Shown here piece after piece: positions 7,776-12,159 of a stretch of DNA of 21,617 nt. Location: IMG/VR virus record IMGVR_UViG_3300032298_000257, positions 1 to 21,617 of that record. One strand, 5' to 3'. Under the pieces are notes generated by a model. The model ran no database searches and was not told the origin of the DNA. It was given only the letters and a program-made list of their open reading frames with translations. The position numbers and the translations under genes were made by a program. The DNA is from a virus. Numbering within the stretch: position 1 is the stretch's first letter; the number at the start of each line of letters is the position of its first letter.

Positions 7776-8107
7776 TCTTCCCAATGATGTTTTCTATGGC
7801 AGTTTGCACATAGCACTACGCACTTTACGGCTTCTTCTACAGCCCGTGTAAATTGAGAATTTTTGATAAACCAACTAACGGCTTGATTTTTAGCGGCGGG
7901 ATCTTTATGGTGAAAGTCTAATGTTGCTGGGTGGTTCTCCCCGCAAATAGTGCATTTAAGGGTGGCTTTAAAAGTAGCCCAATCTAGCCTAGATTTTTTT
8001 TTATTTTCTTTGGTTCGTTGCTTAGTTTCTTCTTGGTTTTTTAAATAGTGTTCGTGGCTACGTACTTTGTGATACGCTTTTCTTACTTCCAGATCTTTGT
8101 AGGGCAT
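7754..8107 (-). CDS. HNH endonuclease-like protein
   Basis: A 117-residue protein on the strand opposite to all the virion genes. The N-terminal 45 residues are basic (PYKDLEVRKAYHKVRSHEHY, then a Lys-rich helix) and probably bind DNA. The HNH domain shows KCTICGENHPATLDFHHKDP (C52, C55, H66, H67, D69) and LCANCHRKHHW (C100, C103, H104, H107), the two CxxC pairs holding zinc and the HH/H residues for catalysis. It starts immediately after the TAA of the upstream peptidase gene (TAA-ATG) and stops inside the loop of the capsid terminator. HNH genes of this size in phages are often free-standing homing endonucleases or packaging-associated nucleases. The isolated opposite-strand position favours a mobile or accessory role rather than a packaging role, but both remain possible. 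Confidence 0.85.
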   Translation of the reverse strand: MPYKDLEVRKAYHKVRSHEHYLKNQEETKQRTKENKKKSRLDWATFKATLKCTICGENHPATLDFHHKDPAAKNQAVSWFIKNSQFTRAVEEAVKCVVLCANCHRKHHWEEKKNPAS

Positions 8108-8776
8108 TTAAACTCGCTTGTTATAACACTTCGCCAGCATTAAGTTTTTGATTTTAGTAGGTATTTTTGTGTAATCCCGATCAAAGTCAGTAGGCATCTT
8201 AGTCCAAACATCTGCTAAGTAAAATGGGGATTTACCCTTAGGGTACCAAAGGCGGGTAGTGCCGAGTATGTGGTAAAGATAAGCGTAGGCGTTGGCTTTT
8301 TGTACGTACTCTTTATGATTAATTGGAAGGTAAAACTCGTCAATCTTTTTAGCTGCCCGGATTTCACAATCTAGCTCAATGTTCATACAAGCCATTAAAA
8401 CTTCTTTTAGTTTCCTAGGCTTAAGCTCAATTTCATGTTCTAGCCAAGAATGCATTAGTTCTAAAGGGTCCCGTTTTTCTTCGTCTAGCTCAATCTTTTT
8501 ATTCCAAATAGTTGTTTTTTCTATAAACTGATCCCTATGGCAGCTTTCATGGACCATAGTTTGAACCCACTCATTTTCTTCCATATAACAAGCCACCACT
8601 AATTCTGGGGTAGTGCTACAAAAATACCCATGGCACCTAACGCGGTCAATCCACACGTGTTTTTTAGAAAGTAACTTGACCGGAATGTCATAAGAATTAC
8701 TAACCGCAATTTCGTAATCAACCCAACCAAGTACGTCTTTAGGAAGCTTTTTTAATTCAATGTCTATTGTGTTCAT
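8108..8776 (-). CDS. Zinc metallopeptidase-like protein with HExxH motif
   Basis: A 222-residue protein, middle gene of a minus-strand cassette. The segment EWVQTMVHESCHRDQFIE contains HExxH (H76-E77-S78-C79-H80), the zinc and catalytic signature of zincins. The later stretch MNIELDCEIRAAKKIDEF supplies acidic candidates for the third zinc ligand (E134 or E138), in the gluzincin arrangement. The spacing of nearly 60 residues, the DCExRAxK pattern and the total size resemble small phage-encoded peptidase-like proteins, which I remember as uncharacterised. There is no signal peptide or membrane segment, so it would act in the cytoplasm. Its ATG overlaps the stop of the upstream small membrane protein (ATGA). 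Substrate is unknown; proposals range from a host defence or regulator protein to a virion protein. Activity has not been shown and the motif could be structural only. Confidence 0.75.
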   Translation of the reverse strand: MNTIDIELKKLPKDVLGWVDYEIAVSNSYDIPVKLLSKKHVWIDRVRCHGYFCSTTPELVVACYMEENEWVQTMVHESCHRDQFIEKTTIWNKKIELDEEKRDPLELMHSWLEHEIELKPRKLKEVLMACMNIELDCEIRAAKKIDEFYLPINHKEYVQKANAYAYLYHILGTTRLWYPKGKSPFYLADVWTKMPTDFDRDYTKIPTKIKNLMLAKCYNKRV

Positions 8777-8919
8777 TTTGTTGCCATCAAGTAAAGACCT
8801 ACGTTAGAAAATGCGTACCCGCTATACACAACAGCCATAGCAAAGTTGCCTTTAAATCCCTGCTCTACAGCAATATAACCGTAAATAAGTCCTGTAACTA
8901 TGATAAGCCATGCACTCAT
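8773..8919 (-). CDS. Small membrane protein (48 residues, two predicted membrane helices)
   Basis: This short gene reads MSAWLIIVTGLIYGYIAVEQ at its start, then a Gly/Phe/Lys/Asn turn, and FAMAVVYSGYAFSNVGLYLM near its end. Two hydrophobic segments (about 2-20 and 27-45) separated by a polar GFKGN turn indicate a hairpin membrane protein. The evidence for a real gene is a good ribosome binding site (AGGAGAT just before the ATG, minus strand, at 8921-8928) and an ATGA overlap with the peptidase start at 8776, giving translational coupling. It is the first or second gene of the cassette. Size and topology would suit a small holin-like or superinfection-type membrane protein, but there is nothing specific to choose a function. 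Confidence 0.7.
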   Translation of the reverse strand: MSAWLIIVTGLIYGYIAVEQGFKGNFAMAVVYSGYAFSNVGLYLMATK

Positions 8920-9011
8920 GCTATCTCCTGTTGGTGGGTAGGTTGTTCAACTAAGCAATGTCTAAAATACCCCATCCCGGCAAATCCAACCCCCCAAACT
9001 ATTTTACTCAA
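8916..9011 (-). CDS. Possible leader peptide gene upstream of the small membrane protein (31 residues, TTG start)
   Basis: A minus-strand frame from TTG at 9011 to TGA at 8916 encodes a hydrophobic N-terminus SKIVWGVGFAGMGYF followed by a polar tail RHCLVEQPTHQQEIA. Its TGA overlaps the ATG of the next gene as ATGA, the same coupling as between the next pair, which is the main reason to list it. The start is uncertain: the TTG has only a distant GGGAAG upstream, and an internal ATG (at 8975) would leave 19 residues. The hydrophobic part is short for a full membrane helix. It may be a chance frame. Confidence 0.35.
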   Translation of the reverse strand: MSKIVWGVGFAGMGYFRHCLVEQPTHQQEIA

Positions 9012-9017
9012 AAAAGC

Positions 9018-9045
9018 TTGCACTTCCCTGTAAATGTAGTAATAT
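9018..9045 (+). promoter_or_regulatory. Candidate sigma70-like promoter for the post-capsid operon
   Basis: TTGCAC (9018-9023) and TAATAT (9040-9045) are separated by 16 bases. They match the TTGACA/TATAAT consensus at three and four of six positions, so the site is weak on sequence alone. Its support is position: the previous transcript is terminated at 7747-7775, the intervening genes are on the other strand, and the + strand genes from 9136 on therefore need a promoter in this gap. Confidence 0.35.
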
Positions 9046-9053
9046 TCAATGAA

Positions 9054-9113
9054 CCGGGAAAACCGGCTTATCAAACTGTCCCGGCAGACAGCATATTGAT
9101 TGATAAGCTTATC
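9054..9113 (+). other. Leader with three dyad symmetries, including a perfect 12-bp palindrome
   Basis: Between the candidate promoter and the first gene of the next operon lie CCGG-GAAAA-CCGG (9054-9066), CTGTC-CCGGCA-GACAG (9076-9091) and the perfect palindrome GATAAGCTTATC (9102-9113). The palindrome could bind a dimeric regulator; the other two could fold in the mRNA. None is followed by a T run, so they are not standard terminators. Function is unknown, but the clustering within 60 bases is noticeable. Confidence 0.4.
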
Positions 9114-9135
9114 TTATATGCAAGGACAATTTATT

Positions 9136-9645
9136 ATGACTTTAGCTACTACCTCGTCTTTATGGCGTTCTACAGGTGGCGATTCAACTCGCACCGCTTA
9201 TGCTGGTTCCATGGACATGGTTGCCCAGTTTTATATCGCTAACACATCAGCTACAACCGCAAACGTAGTGGTTTCCTCTACTAACTCTGCTCCAATCATT
9301 TTGCCAGCAGGCGCTGTTGTATTGACTGTTAATATCACTAATCCATCTACAGGCGCTAACTCTACCTGTAACGTAGGGTTTACCCCAATAATTGGCGTAG
9401 GTCCTGGCCAAACTGGTACTCTAGGCACTAACGTTCCTAACGCATTTGTTAACAACGCTAACGTAACTGCTCGTACAGCTATCCAAATCGGCGGCACAGG
9501 CGGGGGTACTCAGTTAGGTAACGTTGCTAACACAACTAACTTAATTGTTGTTACTTCTGCTATTGGTACTGCTGGTGCAGTTGGCGGTCCAGTTACTGGG
9601 TCTATTCGTTATTACGTAGCAGACGACGGTCAGCAAAACGTTTAA
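9136..9645 (+). CDS. Beta-rich virion-type protein of unknown function
   Basis: The start is placed at ATG 9136 (MTLATTSSLWRSTGG), because AAGGA at 9122-9126 sits nine bases upstream; a longer frame from 9100 would run back through the ribosome binding site and palindrome and is less likely. The 169-residue product is rich in Thr, Val, Asn, Gly and Ala. Alternating hydrophobic patterns point to an all-beta fold (ANVVVSSTNSAPIILPAGAV, IRYYVADDGQ at the end), and there is no cysteine apart from one in a SSTCNVGF-like stretch. No catalytic motif or membrane segment is visible. As the first gene of the operon that contains the adaptors and fibres, it is probably a structural protein such as a decoration or tail component. 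I do not recognise a named family. Confidence 0.75.
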   Translation: MTLATTSSLWRSTGGDSTRTAYAGSMDMVAQFYIANTSATTANVVVSSTNSAPIILPAGAVVLTVNITNPSTGANSTCNVGFTPIIGVGPGQTGTLGTNVPNAFVNNANVTARTAIQIGGTGGGTQLGNVANTTNLIVVTSAIGTAGAVGGPVTGSIRYYVADDGQQNV

Positions 9646-9653
9646 TTAATCTA

Positions 9654-9669
9654 GGGGGATTCGTCCCCC
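9654..9669 (+). other. mRNA hairpin with TTCG loop in the gap between two genes
   Basis: GGGGGATTCGTCCCCC forms a perfect six-pair stem closed by a TTCG tetraloop, nine bases after a stop codon and ahead of the next ribosome binding site. There is no T run after it, so it is not a standard terminator. UUCG loops are very stable, and the likely effect is to protect the upstream message from 3' exonucleases or to mark a processing point. Confidence 0.6.
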
Positions 9670-9693
9670 ACTTAAATCTTTAGGAGATTAATT

Positions 9694-9984
9694 ATGGGTA
9701 TGCAATATGACGTTAAAGCAGCGCATTTAGATGGAAATGCTACGGTATTTTCTGGTCCAACACGAGTAAAAGGCTATCAAGTAGCTCCCGGCGGTACTGC
9801 TGGTGAGATTCAGTTTTATGATACAACTTCTAATTCTGCTACTGGAACAAACCGATTAACACTTCACGTTACCACTAATACGGCTGTTATTGCTACATTG
9901 ATACCGGGCGAAGGTGTTCGTTTTGATAATGGCGTTTATGTGTCATTGCCAGCTAACTCAAGCATTACTGTATTTTATGGCTAA
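9694..9984 (+). CDS. Small beta-rich virion-type protein
   Basis: A 96-residue protein starting MGMQYDVKAAHLDGNATVFS, followed by GPTRVKGYQVAPGGTAGEIQ and strands such as RLTLHVTTNTAVIATLIPGE, ending in NSSITVFYG. The pattern (short strands separated by Gly/Asn turns, PGEGVRFDNGVYVSLPANSS near the end) resembles small phage proteins that build beta-sandwich decoration or tail proteins. I recall the MGxQYDVKxAxL start from such proteins, of unknown function. A strong site (AGGAG at 9681-9685) precedes the ATG. The stop lies inside the next gene (the following ATG is at 9977), so translation is coupled. No cysteine or catalytic residues are seen. Confidence 0.78.
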   Translation: MGMQYDVKAAHLDGNATVFSGPTRVKGYQVAPGGTAGEIQFYDTTSNSATGTNRLTLHVTTNTAVIATLIPGEGVRFDNGVYVSLPANSSITVFYG

Positions 9985-10234
9985 GAAAAAAGGTCCCTCT
10001 CTTGCGATTGGTCGTGGTGAAAAGTTGCCTGTATCTAAGGGCGCTGGGCTTACCGCCAAAGGTCGTGCTAAATATAATGCAGCTACTGGCTCGAATCTAA
10101 AGGCTCCACAGCCCGAAGGTGGTCCACGTAAGAAGTCATTCTGCGCACGTATGTCAGGCATGCCTGGACCGATGAAAGACGAGAAGGGTAAACCTACTCG
10201 TAAAGCGGCTTCACTAGCTCGATGGAAGTGTTAA
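9977..10234 (+). CDS. Small basic protein with GRG and GLTAKGRAKYN motifs (possible DUF6321 type)
   Basis: The gene is read from ATG 9977, overlapping the end of the preceding gene by eight bases; a longer frame from 9914 would lie entirely within that gene and is not used. The 85-residue product is very basic: AKKKGPSLAIGRGEKLPVSK, GAGLTAKGRAKYNAATGSN, RKKSFCARMSGMPGPMKDEK, and a C-terminal RKAASLARWKC. The combination of GLTAKGRxKYN, ATGSNLKxP and KSFCARMSGMxGP matches a phage protein group I remember as DUF6321. It is found in virion regions, with no known role. Basic charge suggests nucleic-acid contact or an internal head protein. The stop TAA overlaps the next ATG at 10234. Confidence 0.75.
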   Translation: MAKKKGPSLAIGRGEKLPVSKGAGLTAKGRAKYNAATGSNLKAPQPEGGPRKKSFCARMSGMPGPMKDEKGKPTRKAASLARWKC

Positions 10235-10482
10235 TGAACGAAATGGATCCAATAAAGACTGCTAGGGAACTAGCTACCCATGCCAACGACATAGAACATT
10301 TGCAGGAAGACATGGATAAGATGGTCAAAGAAATGCAAGAAATTAAACTTGCCATACAATCAATTAATAAAACCCTGTCCGAAGCTAAGGGTGGTTGGAA
10401 AACTTTGATGGCTATTGGTGGTTTTGTAAGCGTTTTAACTGGGGTAGCCGGATTTATTGCTGGGTACTGGGGTAATAAATAA
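10234..10482 (+). CDS. Holin-like (XhlA-type) membrane protein
   Basis: An 82-residue protein with the layout of the XhlA/hemolysin family. Residues 1-50 are a charged helix with heptad-like pattern (ANDIEHLQEDMDKMVKEMQE, IKLAIQSINKTLSEAKGG). One membrane helix follows (WKTLMAIGGFVSVLTGVAGF, about 55-78), and a short tail ends it. In XhlA-like proteins a cytoplasmic coiled coil joined to one membrane helix assists phage lysis, though similar proteins also occur in phage structural regions. The start chosen is ATG 10234 in a TAATG overlap with GGAAG at 10224; an in-frame ATG at 10222 is possible and would add four residues. The stop again overlaps the next ATG (10482). No endolysin lies next to it, so a lysis role is not certain. 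Confidence 0.72.
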   Translation: MNEMDPIKTARELATHANDIEHLQEDMDKMVKEMQEIKLAIQSINKTLSEAKGGWKTLMAIGGFVSVLTGVAGFIAGYWGNK

Positions 10483-10820
10483 TGCCAAGTAAGTCAGCAA
10501 AGCAAGCAAGAACAATGGCAGCCGCAGCCCACAACCCTGCGTTTGCTAAGAAAGTTGGTATCCCAACGGGCGTTGCAAAAGAATTTAACAAAGCCGATAA
10601 AGGCAAAACTTTTAAAGAAGGTGGACTTATGAAACACGACGACATAAAAAAAGATATGCCAATGATGAAAAAAGTGGCCAAGCAAGAAGTTAAAGCCCAC
10701 GAAAAATCAATGCATAAAATGGCTAAGGGCGGCTCCGCTTCTTCTCGTGCTGATGGTTGCGCTACACAAGGCAAAACTAAAGGCACAATGATTTCAATGA
10801 AAAACGGTGGAAGCTGTTAA
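10482..10820 (+). CDS. Small basic protein with SRADG...GKTKG C-terminus
   Basis: A 112-residue, Lys/Met-rich protein. The N-terminal part PSKSAKQARTMAAAAHNPAF followed by AKKVGIPTGVAKEFNKADKG matches a pattern I remember from many phage and metagenomic proteins (SKSAKQxRxMAAAAHNPxFAKKVGIP), function unknown. The middle is a charged helical stretch with many Met, Lys and His. The C-terminal end is KGGSASSRADGCATQGKTKG and then a short TMISMKNGGSC tail. The SRADG-GKTKG part recurs in the next genes. The protein contains no catalytic motif or membrane segment. It starts in a TAATG overlap with the holin-like gene and ends two bases before the next gene. A role as a small internal virion protein or nucleic-acid-binding protein is inferred from charge only. 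Confidence 0.72.
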   Translation: MPSKSAKQARTMAAAAHNPAFAKKVGIPTGVAKEFNKADKGKTFKEGGLMKHDDIKKDMPMMKKVAKQEVKAHEKSMHKMAKGGSASSRADGCATQGKTKGTMISMKNGGSC

Positions 10821-10822
10821 TC

Positions 10823-11092
10823 ATGGCTACTAAAGCTGACAAGCTTATGGCTACTCTAAGTGAAAAGACCGTCGGTACCGGCGAAGAGCAGGGCGCTGTT
10901 TTAGAGAAGCTTAAAAGTAAGGCTGCCGATAAAAAGTATCAACGCGGTTTAAGTGCTGTATTAGCTGGTTCACCAGAGTATCCTAAAGCTCCACCCCCAA
11001 CCTCGACTACAACTAGCATGAGAAAAGGCGGTTACGTACGTGCTGCCGACGGCATTGCTAAAAAAGGTAAAACTAAAGGAAAGATTGTTTAA
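10823..11092 (+). CDS. Small protein with RAADGIAKKGKTKGKIV C-terminus (copy 2)
   Basis: An 89-residue protein with a helical, charged N-terminus (ATKADKLMATLSEKTVGTGE, EQGAVLEKLKSKAADKKYQR), a Pro/Thr-rich linker (PPPTSTTTS), and the C-terminus KGGYVRAADGIAKKGKTKGK followed by IV. The C-terminal stretch from 11021 to 11089 matches that of the gene at 11394-11708 in protein and largely in DNA. A run of 24 identical bases (11039-11062 and 11655-11678) lies in it. The N-terminal parts of the tag-bearing proteins differ from each other, so the tag looks like an exchangeable module. The gene starts two bases after the previous stop. No function is known. Confidence 0.72.
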   Translation: MATKADKLMATLSEKTVGTGEEQGAVLEKLKSKAADKKYQRGLSAVLAGSPEYPKAPPPTSTTTSMRKGGYVRAADGIAKKGKTKGKIV

Positions 11093-11094
11093 TC

Positions 11095-11394
11095 ATGGCT
11101 AAACCACTACAGCAAGACGACGAAGGTCGCATTATTAACGACGTAGAAACCCAAAAGAATCAAAAAGGTTACGAAAACTACGAGGCTGATCTTAAAAAGC
11201 GCCAAAGCGAAATGGAAGCTAAAGATAAAGAGTCTACGCTTAAAAGTAGGGGCCTTAACCTTATGAAACTTGGTTCTGATTTGCTTAGCCGTCCCATGGA
11301 GAAAAAAGCTAAGGGCGGTTCAATTAAGTCTTCAGCTTCTTCTCGTGCCGACGGCATTGCTAAAAAGGGTAAGACTCGTGGGAAGATTTGCTAA
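11095..11394 (+). CDS. Small protein with SRADGIAKKGKTRGKIC C-terminus (copy 3)
   Basis: A 99-residue, very hydrophilic protein. Residues 1-60 are charged and probably a long helix (EGRIINDVETQKNQKGYENY, EADLKKRQSEMEAKDKESTL). A short GLNLMKLGSDLLSRP segment follows, and the C-terminus is KKAKGGSIKSSASSRADGIA with KKGKTRGKIC. The C-terminal tag shares about 18 to 21 identical bases with copies 2 and 4 (for example around 11344-11364). The Ser-rich lead-in SSASSRADG is shared with the gene at 10482. The start lies two bases after the preceding stop, and the end overlaps the next ATG (TAATG at 11392-11396). It may be a minor virion component; the family is not recognised. Confidence 0.72.
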   Translation: MAKPLQQDDEGRIINDVETQKNQKGYENYEADLKKRQSEMEAKDKESTLKSRGLNLMKLGSDLLSRPMEKKAKGGSIKSSASSRADGIAKKGKTRGKIC

Positions 11395-11708
11395 TGAAGC
11401 AAATGGAAATGAACCTTGGCTTGCCAGAAACGGCAGAAAAAGATACTAGCAAACAGGACAAGGCTCGCGCCCGTGCAGTTGAGAATGAAGAATTTAAAGA
11501 TAAGCGCCAACCAAAAAGTGATTTGATTCGTCAAGCTGAGTTAGATAAGATGAAAGAAACACTTAATATGCCAAGAAGTGGCGGTGGTGGTGGCGGTGGG
11601 ATACCTAAAGTAGGACCTAAAAAACCTACTGATATGAAAAAAGGCGGTTATGTTCGTGCTGCCGACGGCATTGCTAAACGCGGTAGAACTAAAGGGCGGA
11701 TGGTATGA
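11394..11708 (+). CDS. Small protein with RAADGIAKRGRTKGRMV C-terminus (copy 4)
   Basis: The start is taken at ATG 11394, in TAATG overlap with the previous gene; an ATG two codons upstream is less likely. The 104-residue protein has a charged helical N-terminal half (EMNLGLPETAEKDTSKQDKA, RARAVENEEFKDKRQPKSDL), a short polyglycine stretch (SGGGGGGGIPKVG), and the C-terminal KKGGYVRAADGIAKRGRTKG and RMV. In this copy several Lys of the tag are replaced by Arg, keeping the charge. The polyglycine looks like a flexible linker between the helical part and the tag. The last ATGA overlaps the start of the following gene at 11705. No function can be assigned. Confidence 0.72.
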   Translation: MKQMEMNLGLPETAEKDTSKQDKARARAVENEEFKDKRQPKSDLIRQAELDKMKETLNMPRSGGGGGGGIPKVGPKKPTDMKKGGYVRAADGIAKRGRTKGRMV

Positions 11709-11962
11709 GATCAAGTCGTGGAATGGGAGATATTGCTCCATCTAAAATGGGTAAACCTAAAGTAAAAGCTCGTCGGGACAATACTGACTTTACTCAATAT
11801 AAAGAAGGTGGCAAAGTTAAACCCGGTTTATATGCAAATATTCATGCAAAGCAAAAGCGTATTGCGGCTGGCTCTGGTGAAAAGATGCGTTCTGTTGGAG
11901 CTAAGGGTGCGCCTAGCAAAGCGGACTTTATTAAGTCTGCTAAAACGGCAAAGAAAAAATAA
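11705..11962 (+). CDS. Small basic protein with IHAKQKRIAAGSGEKMR motif
   Basis: An 85-residue basic protein without predicted hydrophobic segments. The core YKEGGKVKPGLYANIHAKQK followed by RIAAGSGEKMRSVGAKGAPS and KADFIKSAKTAKKK matches a pattern I remember in many phage proteins (ANIHxKRxRIxAGSGEKMRxPGxxGAP), whose function is unknown to me. The high Lys/Arg content and the conserved GSGEKMR suggest binding of DNA, RNA or an acidic partner. Its start overlaps the end of the previous gene (ATGA) and its stop overlaps the next gene (TAATG), so it is in the middle of a tightly coupled run of tiny genes that lies ahead of the gp4-like adaptor. Confidence 0.75.
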   Translation: MRSSRGMGDIAPSKMGKPKVKARRDNTDFTQYKEGGKVKPGLYANIHAKQKRIAAGSGEKMRSVGAKGAPSKADFIKSAKTAKKK

Positions 11963-12159
11963 TGTTTAAAAAACATATTGTAAAAGCCTTAAGATGGGCA
12001 CTTGATAAGCTAGATCCTCCTCGTGTGGGCTGGCCTTTTACTGCTGTGTCTGAGGATTTTGAGCCACGACCAAAGGCTAAGCCGAGGGTTAGGAAAGCTA
12101 CTACTCGCCCTGTTGCTAAAAAAGCAACGACTGTTGCTAAAAAGGCTATTAAAAAATGA
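11962..12159 (+). CDS. Small protein with Lys/Ala/Arg-rich histone H1-like tail
   Basis: A 65-residue protein. Residues 1-33 read FKKHIVKALRWALDKLDPPRV with an amphipathic helix, followed by an aromatic/proline segment (GWPFTAVSEDFEPRP). Residues 34-65 form a basic repeat, KAKPRVRKATTRPVAKKATT and VAKKAIKK, resembling the AKKA repeats of eukaryotic histone H1 and bacterial H1-like proteins. The tail may bind DNA or condense it, perhaps in the head, but this is inference from composition. The gene starts in a TAATG overlap and its end overlaps the adaptor gene (ATG at 12156) by four bases. Confidence 0.65.
   Translation: MFKKHIVKALRWALDKLDPPRVGWPFTAVSEDFEPRPKAKPRVRKATTRPVAKKATTVAKKAIKK

Noticed and set aside
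7754-8107. HNH protein as the terminase-associated packaging nuclease
   Set aside because: That type of HNH lies next to the terminase genes on the same strand. This one is about 6 kb away, on the other strand, in a separate cassette; TerL also carries its own complete nuclease site.
8767-9033. Plus-strand open frame of 88 codons between the cassette and the next operon
   Set aside because: It overlaps the minus-strand membrane protein with its good ribosome binding site and ATGA coupling. The plus product has scattered cysteines and no plausible start context.
9100-9135. Longer N-terminus for the 9136 gene
   Set aside because: It would run through the palindrome and the AAGGA ribosome binding site of the ATG at 9136. 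The added residues MISLSYMQGQFI carry no support.
9654-9669. UUCG hairpin read as a rho-independent terminator
   Set aside because: No run of T follows the stem on either strand, and co-directional genes continue right after it.
10823-11708. The repeated tag DNA read as a CRISPR array or transposon repeat
   Set aside because: The copies are in frame at gene ends, differ in sequence and spacing, lack unique spacers of constant length and show no terminal inverted repeats.
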